In this document: positions 50,457 through 59,836 of the stretch, in pieces | Layout: the number at the start of each line of letters is the position of its first letter | Numbering within the stretch: the stretch's first letter is position 1 | Source of the DNA: Pseudonocardia oroxyli | GTDB lineage: Bacteria; Actinomycetota; Actinomycetes; Mycobacteriales; Pseudonocardiaceae | Direction of reading: 5' to 3' | Length of the DNA: 64,000 nucleotides | Assembly (NCBI RefSeq): GCF_900102195.1 | Contig: NZ_FNBE01000010.1 | Location: 62,001 to 126,000 of the forward strand | Translations under genes and position numbers: made by a program | Notes under the pieces: model-generated | Told to the model about the DNA's origin: nothing | Database searches by the model: none | The model's input: the letters and a program-made list of their open reading frames with translations, nothing else

Positions 50457-50468
50457 AACCGTTGCTAT
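50457..50468 (+). promoter_or_regulatory. AACCGTTGCTAT box before the second LacI gene
   Basis: Exact 12-base copy (opposite orientation) of the element at 49582-49593. GCTATC could be the -10, putting transcription start at or near the ATG at 50478, hence a leaderless message. Suggests autoregulation together with frcBCA. Confidence 0.45.
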
Positions 50469-50477
50469 CGTCGGGGC

Positions 50478-51536
50478 ATGCCCGGACGAGGCCCGCGGCG
50501 ACCGGTGTCGATGGCCGACGTCGCCCAGCTGGCCGGGGTGTCGGTCACGACCGTGTCGCACGTGGTGAACCGAACGCGAACGGTGGCGGCGGCCACAGAG
50601 CAAGCCGTTCGCTCCGCCATCGCCGAGAGCGGCTACGTGCCCGACAACGTCACCCGCTCCCTGCGCAGCGCGGGCTCCCGTGTGGTCGGCCTCGCCATGT
50701 CGGCGATCTCCAACCCCTACTTCGGAGACGTCGTCCACGGCATCGACCGCGCCGCGACGCGGCAAGGCTACTCACTGCTGCTCGCCGACACCCACGACGA
50801 CGTCGACGGAGAGCTGCGCGCCGTGTCCGACCTCCTCGGGCGAGGAGTCGAGGCGATCGTGCTCGCTCCGTCCGCGGACCCGTCCACCGCCCTGCGGCAC
50901 GCACGACACCGCGACGTACCCGTCGTGCTCATCGACCGCTTCAGCGACGCCGCGGACACGGATCAGATCGGGGGTGAGAACGTCGAGGCGACCGCGCTGC
51001 TCGTCGAACACCTCGCGACCATCGGGCACACCCGCATCGCCATGATCAGCGGCCAGCCCGGGCTGGGGACCACACAGGAGCGCCTCGAGGGATACCGGCT
51101 GGGCCTGCACCGACACGGCCTGACCCCCCGCCCCGGTTACATCGTCACCGGCCATTCCTCGGGTGAAGCCGCGCGCGCAACACTGAACGAGCTGCTGACT
51201 CAGGCCGAACCGCCCACAGCGGTGGTCGTCGGCAACAACCAGATGACCATCGGAGCCATGCGGGCCGTCCGCGACGCCGGCATCAACGTCCCCCGCGACC
51301 TCGCTCTCGTCGCGTTCGACGACTTCGAGTGGGCAGACCTGTTCCATCCCCGGCTCACGGTGATCGCCCAACCGACACAGGCGTTGGGCGAACAGGCGCT
51401 ACAGCTCGTCCTGTCCCGACTCGCGGATCCGGGCGCACCCGCCAGACGAGTGGTGATGAAGCCGACCTTCGTCCATCGAGACTCCTGCGGATGCGGACAG
51501 GACTCGCCCACCCAGGACACCACGACACCTCTCTGA
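50478..51536 (+). CDS. LacI-family repressor of the frc/Entner-Doudoroff cluster
   Basis: 352 residues. SMADVAQLAGVSVTTVSHVV and AIAESGYVPDNVTRSLRSAG form the DNA-binding part and hinge; VVGLAMSAISNPYFGDVVHG and VVVGNNQMTIGAMRAVRDAG the sugar domain; it ends HRDSCGCGQ. No Shine-Dalgarno before the ATG. Position between frcK and zwf and the shared box with frcB suggest it controls the whole cluster in response to sugar or KDPG. Confidence 0.9.
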   Translation: MPGRGPRRPVSMADVAQLAGVSVTTVSHVVNRTRTVAAATEQAVRSAIAESGYVPDNVTRSLRSAGSRVVGLAMSAISNPYFGDVVHGIDRAATRQGYSLLLADTHDDVDGELRAVSDLLGRGVEAIVLAPSADPSTALRHARHRDVPVVLIDRFSDAADTDQIGGENVEATALLVEHLATIGHTRIAMISGQPGLGTTQERLEGYRLGLHRHGLTPRPGYIVTGHSSGEAARATLNELLTQAEPPTAVVVGNNQMTIGAMRAVRDAGINVPRDLALVAFDDFEWADLFHPRLTVIAQPTQALGEQALQLVLSRLADPGAPARRVVMKPTFVHRDSCGCGQDSPTQDTTTPL

Positions 51537-51650
51537 CACCGCTCGTCGTCCCGTCGCCTCGGCACTCTCGCAACCGAGACATCCACCGCCCAGGGCGTTC
51601 CCGGCCGCCGTCGCCCGGCGGCCACCCCGACCGCCATGAGGAGACCGTTC

Positions 51651-53141
51651 ATGTCGAACGCACCGTTCTCCGCCGACATCATCGTCGTCGGCGGCACAGG
51701 TGACCTGGCCATGCGCAAGCTGTTGCCCGCGCTGCGGCACCGCGACCGTGCAGGACAGCTCGCCGACGACAGTCGCATCATCGCCGTGTCCCGGGCCGGA
51801 CTCGACCACGACGGCTACCGGGACAAGGTGTCCGCAGAGCTCGCTGGGAACTCCGACGATCCCCTCGACACCACGGACCATCGCTTCCTACGACGTCTGC
51901 ACCATGTGACGATCGATGCCACCGGCTCCGAGGACTGGGACGCGCTCGTCGATCTCCTGGGCCCACCCGATCATCGGATCCGAGTGCTCTATCTGGCCTG
52001 CGCGCCGACCCTCTTCGGTTCGGTGTGTACGGGCGCGCAGCGCAACGGGCTGCTCGACGAGCGTGCACGCGTGGTGCTGGAGAAGCCGCTGGGCCACGAC
52101 CTGGCCTCCGCGCAGCGCATCAACGGCGAGGTCGGTGCGGTGTTCACGGAGGAGCAGATCTTCCGGATCGATCACTATCTCGGCAAGGAGACCGTGCAGA
52201 ACCTGCTCGTGCTGCGGTTCGCCAACAGCCTCTTCGAGCCGTTGTGGAACGCCGCGGGGATCGACCATGTGCAGATCTCCGTAGCCGAATCGGTCGGCGC
52301 AGGGAGTCGGGCGGGCTACTACGACGAGTCCGGCGCTCTGCGGGACATGATCCAGAACCACCTTCTGCAGCTGCTGTGCCTGGTCGCGATGGAGCCCCCT
52401 GCGACCCTGGACCGGGAGGCGGTCCGCGACGAGAAGCTCAAGGTCCTCCGCGCTCTCGCACCGATCACCGGAGAGGACGTACACCGGCACACCGTCCGCG
52501 GCCAGTACGTGGCCGGGGCCATCCACGGACAGCCCGTCGAGGGCTACCGAGCCGAGCTCGACCGGACTCGCGGGCCGGACGGCCCGCCGACGGCATCACG
52601 TACCGAGACGTTCGTGGCGTTGCGTACCGAGGTGCGCAACTGGCGGTGGGCCGGGGTTCCGTTCTATCTACGCACCGGCAAGCGCATGGACCGGCGAGCG
52701 TCCGAGATCGTCGTGCAGTTCCGACCGGTCCCACACTCGATGTTCCCGCAGCTCGACGAGCAGGCCCCGCCGAACCGCCTGGTGTTGCGGCTGCAGCCCG
52801 ATGAGGGGGTCCGGCTCCACCTCGCCGCCAAGCTTCCCGGACCGGGTGGGATACGGCTGCACCCCGCGGCGCTCGACCTGAGCTTCGCCACCACGTTCGG
52901 CCGGCGGCTGCCCGACGCCTACGAGCGGTTGTTGATGGACGTGCTCAGAGGCAATCCGACGCTCTTCATGCGGCGCGACGAGATCGAGGCCGCGTGGTCC
53001 TGGGTCGAGCCGATCCTGAACGGCTGGGGGCGCTCGAGGCACGGGCCACGCCCCTACCCCGCAGGAACCTCGGGCCCCGCCTCCGCCACCGCCCTGATCG
53101 AGAGGGACGGACGGACCTGGCACGGCGACGAGGACGACTGA
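51651..53141 (+). CDS. zwf: Glucose-6-phosphate dehydrogenase
   Basis: 496 residues. N-terminal nucleotide-binding [19 protein letters not shown] (usually GASGDLA), the substrate/catalytic signature [20 protein letters not shown], and the C-terminal domain [20 protein letters not shown]. Oxidises glucose 6-phosphate to 6-phosphogluconolactone with NADP+ (or NAD+). GAGGAG lies before the ATG at 51651. First enzyme of the Entner-Doudoroff block; no phosphogluconolactonase gene is adjacent. Confidence 0.95.
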   Translation: MSNAPFSADIIVVGGTGDLAMRKLLPALRHRDRAGQLADDSRIIAVSRAGLDHDGYRDKVSAELAGNSDDPLDTTDHRFLRRLHHVTIDATGSEDWDALVDLLGPPDHRIRVLYLACAPTLFGSVCTGAQRNGLLDERARVVLEKPLGHDLASAQRINGEVGAVFTEEQIFRIDHYLGKETVQNLLVLRFANSLFEPLWNAAGIDHVQISVAESVGAGSRAGYYDESGALRDMIQNHLLQLLCLVAMEPPATLDREAVRDEKLKVLRALAPITGEDVHRHTVRGQYVAGAIHGQPVEGYRAELDRTRGPDGPPTASRTETFVALRTEVRNWRWAGVPFYLRTGKRMDRRASEIVVQFRPVPHSMFPQLDEQAPPNRLVLRLQPDEGVRLHLAAKLPGPGGIRLHPAALDLSFATTFGRRLPDAYERLLMDVLRGNPTLFMRRDEIEAAWSWVEPILNGWGRSRHGPRPYPAGTSGPASATALIERDGRTWHGDEDD

Positions 53142-53190
53142 TCGCCCGACAGTCGCCTTCCCGACTCCCGCTCCACGAGAGGACCGTCCC

Positions 53191-55041
53191 ATGAGCACCC
53201 TTCACCGCCGGACCCGGGCCGCGGAGTTGCACCCGGTCGTCCGAGATGTCACCGACCGGATCCGCGGCCGCAGCGCGACAGGACGCGCGGACTACCTCGC
53301 CCGGATCCGCGACGCGTCCGCCACCGAGCCGGGTTCTCGCCGCGCCGGGCTCGGCTGCGCCAACCTCGCTCACGGCGTCGCCGCCTGTGGCGGCGACGAT
53401 CGTGCGCGCCTCCTCGAGCTCACCGCCGACGGCGGCCACACGCTCAACCTGGCCATCGTCACCTCCTACAACGACATGCTCTCGGCCCACCAACCCTTCG
53501 GCGACTATCCCGACCGGATCAAGCAGGCGGTTCGCACGATCGGCGGCGTCGCACAGGTCGCGGGCGGGGTCCCGGCCATGTGCGACGGAATCACCCAGGG
53601 CAGACCGGGGATGGAGCTGTCGCTGTTCAGCCGAGACGTCATCGCCATGTCCACCGCCATCGCACTCTCGCACGACATGTTCGACGCGGCTGCTCTCCTC
53701 GGGGTGTGCGACAAGATCGTTCCCGGGCTGGTGATGGGCGCGCTGGCCTTCGGTCACCTGCCGGCCGTGCTCGTGCCCGCGGGTCCGATGAGCAGTGGCC
53801 TACCCAACGATGAGAAGAGTCGCGTACGCCGCCGCCACGCGGCGGGCGAGATCGGCCGTGACGAGCTGCTCGAGGCCGAGACCCGCAGCTATCACAGTCC
53901 GGGGACGTGCACCTTCTACGGCACTGCCAATTCGAACCAGCTGCTCATGGACGTGATGGGCCTTCACCTTCCCGGTGCTGCGTTCGTCCCCCCTGCGACG
54001 CCGCTGCGCGCGGAGCTCACCGCCGCAGCCGCGCGCCAGGTCCTGGCGAACCGCCGTGAGGGTGTCGGCGCGCTCGGAGAACTCGTCGACGAGCGCACGA
54101 TCGTCAACGCGGTGGTCGCGCTGTTGGCCACCGGCGGCTCGACCAACCACACGATGCATCTGGTGGCGATGGCAGGCGCAGCAGGCATCGACCTCACCTG
54201 GGACGACTTCGACGATCTCTCCGCCGCGGTTCCTCTGGTCGCCCGGATCTACCCGAACGGCCGGGCCGACGTGAACCACTTCCACGCCGCAGGCGGCACT
54301 CCGGTCCTGATCGGTTCGCTCCTGGACGCGGGCCTGCTCCACCCCGACGTCACCACCGTCGTCGGGAAGGGTCTCGACCACTACCGCCGCGAACCGCACC
54401 TCGACGTCCACGGATGCCTCGCCTGGCGCGATGCACCCCTCTCCAGCGCCGATCGCGGAGTCCTCCGCGGCATCGACGACCCGTTCGCCCCCGATGGCGG
54501 CCTCCGCACCGTCCGGGGCAACCTCGGCCGAGCCGTGGTGAAGGTGTCCGCCGTCGACGACGCCGACCGTGTCATCACCGCCCCCGCCCAGGTCTTCGAC
54601 GAACAGGTCGATCTCCGGGCGGCGTTCGATGCAGGCCGACTCCGCGGCGACATGGTGGTGGTCATTCGCCACCAGGGCCCGCGCGCCAACGGAATGCCCG
54701 AGCTCCACGGACTGACCCCCGTCCTCGAGGTTCTCCGGTCGCGTGGACAACGCGTGGCGCTCGTGACCGACGGCCGGATGTCCGGCGCCTCCGGCGCGAT
54801 CCCGGCCGCCATCCACTGCACCCCCGAAGCGTCAGCGGGCGGGCCACTCGCACGGGTGCGCGACGGTGACCCCATCCGGCTCGACACGCGTGCCGGGACT
54901 CTCGACGTCCTCGGCGACCTCGACACCCGATCCCCCGCGCCGCCGCCTACCCGACACGGAACGGGTACGGGGCGGGAGCTGTTCGCCGCGTTTCGAGCCG
55001 TGGTCGGTCCTGCGGAGCAGGGGGCGGTGGTAGCCCGATGA
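53191..55041 (+). CDS. edd: Phosphogluconate dehydratase
   Basis: 616 residues, IlvD/Edd family. Converts 6-phosphogluconate to 2-keto-3-deoxy-6-phosphogluconate using a [4Fe-4S] cluster. Candidate cluster cysteines lie in [36 protein letters not shown] and [17 protein letters not shown]; the C-terminal signature is [18 protein letters not shown]. The 616-residue length and the early [10 protein letters not shown] motif favour Edd over dihydroxyacid dehydratase. Its stop overlaps the eda start (ATGA). Confidence 0.95.
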   Translation: MSTLHRRTRAAELHPVVRDVTDRIRGRSATGRADYLARIRDASATEPGSRRAGLGCANLAHGVAACGGDDRARLLELTADGGHTLNLAIVTSYNDMLSAHQPFGDYPDRIKQAVRTIGGVAQVAGGVPAMCDGITQGRPGMELSLFSRDVIAMSTAIALSHDMFDAAALLGVCDKIVPGLVMGALAFGHLPAVLVPAGPMSSGLPNDEKSRVRRRHAAGEIGRDELLEAETRSYHSPGTCTFYGTANSNQLLMDVMGLHLPGAAFVPPATPLRAELTAAAARQVLANRREGVGALGELVDERTIVNAVVALLATGGSTNHTMHLVAMAGAAGIDLTWDDFDDLSAAVPLVARIYPNGRADVNHFHAAGGTPVLIGSLLDAGLLHPDVTTVVGKGLDHYRREPHLDVHGCLAWRDAPLSSADRGVLRGIDDPFAPDGGLRTVRGNLGRAVVKVSAVDDADRVITAPAQVFDEQVDLRAAFDAGRLRGDMVVVIRHQGPRANGMPELHGLTPVLEVLRSRGQRVALVTDGRMSGASGAIPAAIHCTPEASAGGPLARVRDGDPIRLDTRAGTLDVLGDLDTRSPAPPPTRHGTGTGRELFAAFRAVVGPAEQGAVVAR

Positions 55042-55715
55042 GCGTCCCCACGCCCCACACGACCCCGCCGTTCACCTCACCGCTCGACCTCGCGCCCGTG
55101 CTACCGGTCGTCGTCATCCGCGAGGTCGAGCTGGCCGTGCCCCTCGCTCGCGCCCTCCTCGCAGGCGGCCTGCCCGCGATCGAGGTGACGCTGCGCTCCC
55201 CCGCCGCCCTCGAGGCCTGCAGACGCATCTGCGCCGAGGTTCCCGAGGCTGTCGTCGGCGTGGGGACTGTTCGCACACCCGCCCAGGTCGGGGAGGCCCA
55301 CGCGGCCGGTGCCCGGTTCCTGGTCAGCCCCGGAACCACCCCGAACCTGCTCGCCGAGATGGTCCAGTGCGGACTGCCGTTCCTGCCCGGAACCGCGACC
55401 GTGTCGGAGATGATGAGCGTCGCCGAGCGCGGAATCACCGAGATGAAGCTGTTCCCCGCCGACGCGGTCGGCGGGGTGGCCCTGCTGGACGCCGTCCGCG
55501 GGCCGTTGCCGGGCCTGCGGTTCTGTCCCACGGGCGGAATCCGCGCCCACACCGCACACAGATACCTCGCACTCCCGAACGTCGGCTGCGTAGGGGGCAC
55601 CTGGCTGACTCCGGACGACATGCTCCGCGAGCGGGAATGGGGGCGGATCACCGAGCTGGCCGCCGCCGCAGCAGCACTCGACCGAGGCCGTGACGACCCC
55701 GATGACGCGACCTGA
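55038..55715 (+). CDS. eda: KDPG aldolase (2-keto-3-deoxy-6-phosphogluconate / 4-hydroxy-2-oxoglutarate aldolase)
   Basis: 225 residues, class I aldolase. [20 protein letters not shown] carries the catalytic Glu and phosphate-binding Arg; the Schiff-base Lys is in [20 protein letters not shown]; the phosphate loop is [20 protein letters not shown]. Cleaves KDPG to pyruvate and glyceraldehyde 3-phosphate. ATGA overlap with edd gives equimolar expression. End of the sugar cluster. Confidence 0.95.
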   Translation: MSVPTPHTTPPFTSPLDLAPVLPVVVIREVELAVPLARALLAGGLPAIEVTLRSPAALEACRRICAEVPEAVVGVGTVRTPAQVGEAHAAGARFLVSPGTTPNLLAEMVQCGLPFLPGTATVSEMMSVAERGITEMKLFPADAVGGVALLDAVRGPLPGLRFCPTGGIRAHTAHRYLALPNVGCVGGTWLTPDDMLREREWGRITELAAAAAALDRGRDDPDDAT

Positions 55716-55763
55716 CCGCCCGACACCCGCGCCGCGCTCCCAGCCGGCCGGTCACACGGCGCC

Positions 55764-56855
55764 ATGACCCGGATGTGGCTGCCGAGCTCACCGTCGACGT
55801 CCGCCACGCACGGGGTCGCCCACGAGCACTTCCCGCTGCCGCGGACTCAGTCGTCGCCGTGGGGCCGATCAGCCGCGTTCGTCGGCAGGCTCTCCCGGAT
55901 CAGACGGGAGCACGGGCAGACCTCCGCCCTGCTGTGGACCTCGGGCATCTCCATCGCCCTCGGCGCGGCGAGCCTTGCCGCCGGGATGCTGGTCGAGGAT
56001 CAGGGGTGGGTCCAGGACCGGCCGCTCCTGGCCATCGTGTTCTCCGGCCTCACCGGCGCCCTGTTCGGCACCCCGGTCGTTCTGCTCGCCGTCGAGAGGA
56101 TCTCCTTCGTGCAGGCGCAGAAGGCCCAGCGAGTAGCGGCAGGCACACTGGCCGGTACGGCCGCCGATAGACTCGCCGACGCGATCCGTCGCCTCGTCGC
56201 CTTCACCGACTCGCCCGCGCTGGTTCCCGCCATCAACCGCCTCGGCGAGACGGCACGCAGGGTGGAGGCACAGAGGGAGCTGTGGCGGTCGAAGTTCAAG
56301 GCTCGTGCGGAACCCTCCTCGTGCCCGGGTCGAGTGTCACCGGATCTGGAACCGAGGCTCTGGGCGGACCTCGCGGAGGCCGCGGCGGACGCACGCACAC
56401 TCATCGACGAGATCGATGCCGCCGGCGAGGCCCTCAGCTCTGTCATCGGAGACGACGAGCAGCGCAGACGCCTCGCGAGTCAAGCCTCCGCGGCGTGGCG
56501 CTTCATCGACGACAAGGTCAAGCCCCGCCTTCTCGAGATCGACGCCCCGTGGCTCGACCAGGCGCTGAGCGGATACCTGCAGACCGTGTTCCACAAGAGT
56601 GCTCCGCGCGGAGCCCAGATCTCCCGCTTGTCGAAAGCTCTTGAACGTGGTCGCGATCGGCTCGTCGCCGTGGCCGTTCGTCCACAGCGACTGCTCGGCT
56701 CGGGCTCGCACAGCTTCACGGAAGCGGACCTGGTCGGATGGATCGACCTCGACATCGGTGCTGCCCTGACTGAGCTCGAGGATCTGCGACGGCTCGAGGA
56801 GAGGGTGACACTCGCACTCCACCAGCTCCGACGAGCGGCGCACGCCGGCCCGTGA
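55764..56855 (+). CDS. Membrane protein of unknown function with helical cytoplasmic region
   Basis: 363 residues, no family recognised. Two membrane segments near the N-terminus (SALLWTSGISIALGAASLAA and LLAIVFSGLTGALFGTPVVL) are followed by about 250 residues of charged helix, likely coiled coil in part (ETARRVEAQRELWRSKFKAR, LTELEDLRRLEERVTLALHQ). One isolated Cys. Starts 48 bases after eda but shows no link to sugar metabolism. Some actinobacterial sensor or defence accessory proteins have this shape, but nothing specific supports either. Confidence 0.65.
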   Translation: MTRMWLPSSPSTSATHGVAHEHFPLPRTQSSPWGRSAAFVGRLSRIRREHGQTSALLWTSGISIALGAASLAAGMLVEDQGWVQDRPLLAIVFSGLTGALFGTPVVLLAVERISFVQAQKAQRVAAGTLAGTAADRLADAIRRLVAFTDSPALVPAINRLGETARRVEAQRELWRSKFKARAEPSSCPGRVSPDLEPRLWADLAEAAADARTLIDEIDAAGEALSSVIGDDEQRRRLASQASAAWRFIDDKVKPRLLEIDAPWLDQALSGYLQTVFHKSAPRGAQISRLSKALERGRDRLVAVAVRPQRLLGSGSHSFTEADLVGWIDLDIGAALTELEDLRRLEERVTLALHQLRRAAHAGP

Positions 56856-56980
56856 GCGCGAGAAGCCGGCGCCCTCAGCCCGACACGGCAACCGGCTGCC
56901 TCGCGAAGGAACCTCCCACTCGACGCGCTCGCCGCTCTTCGACCTGGCCTGGGATCTGCACGGTCGCGCGTCAGAACGTG

Positions 56981-57315
56981 TCACGAAGGCTGAACGGATC
57001 CGGCGACGATCTGCTGGAGTGCGCGGACATGGCTTCGGTAGGCCGACCTGCCTCGTGTCGTCAGTGTCAACCAGACGCGTCGAGAGTCCTTCTGAGAGCG
57101 TTCCTGTGTGACATATCCAGCGTCGACGAGCGCTGCGACCTGCTTACTCAGCGCGGATGCGCTGAGGCCGACGACGCCCTTGATGACAGCCATCTCCACT
57201 GTGGTGCCGGCATCGAGCAGGGCGCAGATCTTCAGCCGGCGAGTCGGGTGGATGACCGGGCCTTGAGCCTGGCGGAGGCCTCACGCGGATCCGGGTCCGG
57301 ATCGATGGTTGCCAT
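56981..57315 (-). pseudogene. Winged-helix DNA-binding protein (MarR/HTH_34-like), frameshifted
   Basis: One frame opens ATGGCA at 57315 and gives MATIDPDPDPREASARL before drifting to a stop. The next frame supplies the expected continuation HPTRRLKICALLDAGTTVEM, then VVGLSASALSKQVAALVDAG, YVTQERS and RRVWLTLTTRGRSAYRSHVR to the stop at 56981. A net -1 change near 57258-57266 (AAGGCCCGG on the minus strand) separates them. The intact protein would be a roughly 110-residue single winged helix. A shorter product from GTG at 57199 would lack the first helix. Confidence 0.65.
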
Positions 57316-57355
57316 GGCGGCAACCAGATTCGATGGTTTCCTAGGGCAACTATCG
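57307..57355. promoter_or_regulatory. Two dyads around the winged-helix start
   Basis: GGTTGCC/GGCAACC (57307-57325) embraces the ATG, and CGATGGTT...AACTATCG (57331-57355, seven of eight arm bases match, nine-base centre) lies just upstream. Candidate autoregulatory operators of the winged-helix protein. Confidence 0.4.
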
Positions 57356-57610
57356 GTCCGCCTCGAGCACTACCTGAGACACCCGAATCTGCCACTCACC
57401 CAGAAGTGCGCCATCACCAGCGGGACCGGCCAAGAGTGACACATCTGACCGATGCGGCCATTGAGCGGAGACGCAGCTGTCGGTCATCGCAACGGTCGCG
57501 GGTCAGGCCTCCGCTGTCGACTTCTCCGCCCTCGCTCTCGCAGCTGCGCTGTTCGGCTAGCGCGGTGGCATCGCCGGCGGCAGCGGCAGACTTGCCAAGT
57601 AGCTGACCGA
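57356..57610. other. Gap before the alpha/beta hydrolase
   Basis: About 250 bases between two divergent genes. No conserved coding frame or RNA gene seen; presumably promoters of both. Confidence 0.4.
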
Positions 57611-57628
57611 TGGTCAAACTACTGACCA
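57611..57628. promoter_or_regulatory. Inverted repeat TGGTCA-N6-TGACCA
   Basis: Six-base perfect arms at 57611-57616 and 57623-57628, immediately at the start of the hydrolase gene. Good candidate operator for the TetR protein encoded downstream at 58651. Confidence 0.5.
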
Positions 57629-58641
57629 TGAGTCAGTGCCTGGAGATCGATTCGCAGCGGCGGAGCCGCGGACTGATCGCCGTTGTCGTCGTTGCACTGA
57701 TCGCCTCGGTCGGTGTCGCGACCGTCGGGCGCTCCACTCCGGTCGGTCACTTCACCTCGGCCGAGGCAGCCGACCGTTACCGCGCCGCGTACGACCTCGC
57801 CATGGCGGATCTACCCAGGCCGGAAGCGGTCCTCGACGTGCGCACAAGCTTCGGTGTCGTACGGGCATATCGATTCGCCGGTGCGAACCCCGGCGCCGCC
57901 CCCCTCGTGCTGCTGCCGGGCACCATGTCCGGAGCGCCGGTGTTCGCGGACAACTTGCCGTCCCTACGTGCGATGCGGGATGTATGGCTCATCGACCTCC
58001 TCGGCGAGCCCGGCCGCAGTATCCAGGACTACCCGATCACAGACGACACGGACAAGGCCCGCTGGCTGCACGAGACCCTCGCAGCGCTGCCGCCGAGGCG
58101 CTTCCACGTCATCGGCTTGTCCATCGGCGGATGGACCGCGGCCAACCTCGCGCGTCATGAGCCTGCCGATCCGGGCCGGCGGGTTGTCGCCAGCGTGACA
58201 TTGCTCGACCCGGTCCACATTCTTGGCGACATCCCACTCGGCACCGTCATCCGCTCGATCCCAGCCACCTTCGACTGGATGCCGAAGTCCTGGCGGGATT
58301 CGTTCAACTCCTACACCGCGGGTGGCGCGCCGCTCGGAGACGAACCGATCGCTGCCATGATCGAGGCCGGAATGAGCGGTTACACCATGGTCCAGCCACA
58401 GCCCACCACCATCCCGCTCGAAGAGCTGCAAGGCCTCCGTGTTCCCGTCCTCGCAATCATTGCCGGCCGCTCAGTCATGCACGACCCGGCCACCGCAGGA
58501 CGCGTCGCCGAAGCCGCGTTCGGCGCGCCGAATGTGCGCGTCTACCCCGAGGCCACCCACGCCCTCAACGGAGAGCAGCCACAACGGATCGCCGACGACA
58601 TACGAGCCTTCCTCGCCCGGCTCGACCCGGTACAGCCCTAG
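57628..58641 (+). CDS. Alpha/beta hydrolase with N-terminal signal/anchor
   Basis: About 337 residues. After RSRG comes a hydrophobic stretch LIAVVVVALIASVGVATVG (signal peptide or anchor), so the enzyme is probably exported or membrane-tethered. The hydrolase fold shows APLVLLPGTMSGAPVFADNL, nucleophile elbow VIGLSIGGWTAANLA, and a late His in PEATHALNGEQP. An in-frame ATG at 57610 is possible, but it precedes the inverted repeat; 57628 is preferred. Probably an operon with the TetR gene nine bases on. Substrate unknown. Confidence 0.82.
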   Translation: MSQCLEIDSQRRSRGLIAVVVVALIASVGVATVGRSTPVGHFTSAEAADRYRAAYDLAMADLPRPEAVLDVRTSFGVVRAYRFAGANPGAAPLVLLPGTMSGAPVFADNLPSLRAMRDVWLIDLLGEPGRSIQDYPITDDTDKARWLHETLAALPPRRFHVIGLSIGGWTAANLARHEPADPGRRVVASVTLLDPVHILGDIPLGTVIRSIPATFDWMPKSWRDSFNSYTAGGAPLGDEPIAAMIEAGMSGYTMVQPQPTTIPLEELQGLRVPVLAIIAGRSVMHDPATAGRVAEAAFGAPNVRVYPEATHALNGEQPQRIADDIRAFLARLDPVQP

Positions 58642-58650
58642 GATCATCAG

Positions 58651-59334
58651 ATGCCGCGACCCCGGACGTTCACCGAGAGCGCGCGGCGTGAGCAACTCAT
58701 CGCCGTCACTGTGGACCTCGTCGCCGAGCACGGTCGCCGCGGTCTGTCGCTCCAGCGGATCGCGGACGCGGCCGGGATCTCAAAGGCGGCCGTGCTCTAC
58801 TACTTCCCGTCGAAAGACGCCGTCGTCGCAGCGGCCTACGACACCGTCATCAGCGATCTCGTCGCCCACGTCGGCGCCGCGGTCGAGGCGGCCCCCGACG
58901 CGGCGACCGCAATCGAGGCCTATCTCGACAGCCTCCTCACTCATCTCTCCCAGGACGCGCGGCGAGCCCGGCTCCTCGCCGAAGCACTCGGTTCCCACGA
59001 GCCACCCGCCGTCGACGCCGGGCCGTCGGCTCCGCACCGCTGGGAGGCGCTCAGCGAGTTGATCAGCACGGCTCAGCGGGAGGGCACCGTCCGCACCGAC
59101 GCCGACCCACGACTGTCCGCGATCATGCTCTGTGGGCTCGTCGATGCCGTCGTCGCAGCATCGTGGGAGAGCCCAGCGGTCCGCCTGCACGACGCCCGCC
59201 CTCATGTGAACGCCTTCGCCCGCCACGCGCTCAAACCCGACACCATCCACCCCGGGCAGGACTCGGTCGCAGACGCGGCCGTGGCCTCCGTACCCACGCC
59301 CTCCACACCATCCGGTAGACGCACTTCCGGTTGA
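58651..59334 (+). CDS. TetR-family transcriptional regulator
   Basis: 227 residues. Helix-turn-helix at residues 10-55: REQLIAVTVDLVAEHGRRGL, IADAAGISKAAVLYYFPSKD. Ligand domain AIEAYLDSLLTHLSQDARRA, DPRLSAIMLCGLVDAVVAAS. The last 30 residues are a Pro/Ser-rich tail. Downstream of the hydrolase by nine bases, and likely autoregulates through the TGGTCA inverted repeat at 57611. Confidence 0.9.
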   Translation: MPRPRTFTESARREQLIAVTVDLVAEHGRRGLSLQRIADAAGISKAAVLYYFPSKDAVVAAAYDTVISDLVAHVGAAVEAAPDAATAIEAYLDSLLTHLSQDARRARLLAEALGSHEPPAVDAGPSAPHRWEALSELISTAQREGTVRTDADPRLSAIMLCGLVDAVVAASWESPAVRLHDARPHVNAFARHALKPDTIHPGQDSVADAAVASVPTPSTPSGRRTSG

Positions 59335-59476
59335 GAGCGCTGCGCTCAGCCGAGTCGCACCGCGCCCGCGGACATCGGACTGCGAGCTGCCTGGCTGGCG
59401 CTTGACCCGCGCCGGCTTACCGCCGACCGTCTCGGCGATGCAGGTTCGGGGCGTGACCCCGCCCGCCGCAAGACCC

Positions 59477-59772
59477 TCAGCCAGAAGCGGGCCCGGCGGA
59501 CCGACGCTCGGCACGGTCGCCATCGAGCACCTGCGACCACGCCTCGATCGTCTCGTCCGGCACCGGCCGGCGAGCTTGCCCGCCGAGCGACCAACCCGAC
59601 CACTGCCCACCCGGGACTTGACCAGCTTCAGGTGCGCCCCGGGACGCACGCCATGGCGCGCCGGCTCGGCGGCAGGGACCATCAGGCTCCCGTCACTGCT
59701 GACGACGACCTCGAACGAGTCCGCGGTCTCAGGCGTGGTGCTCGTAGCTCTTACACGCCATCGCTCGAGCAT
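59477..59772 (-). pseudogene. AbrB/MazE-like antitoxin-type gene, frameshifted
   Basis: Minus-strand frame from ATG 59770-59772 reads DSFEVVVSSDGSLMVPAAE then ARHGVRPGAHLKLVKS, resembling the swapped-hairpin (AbrB/SpoVT) domain. It reaches RSAGKLAG and then continues sensibly only in another frame as PVPDETIEAWSQVLDGDRAE to a stop at 59477. A net -1 change near 59555 separates the halves. No toxin-like partner is recognisable downstream. Family assignment is tentative. Confidence 0.4.
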
Positions 59773-59836
59773 CGACCTCCAGGCGATCGACGCTGCAAGG
59801 CAAGTGTCGATCGGGACGTGGCACACCCCGACACCG

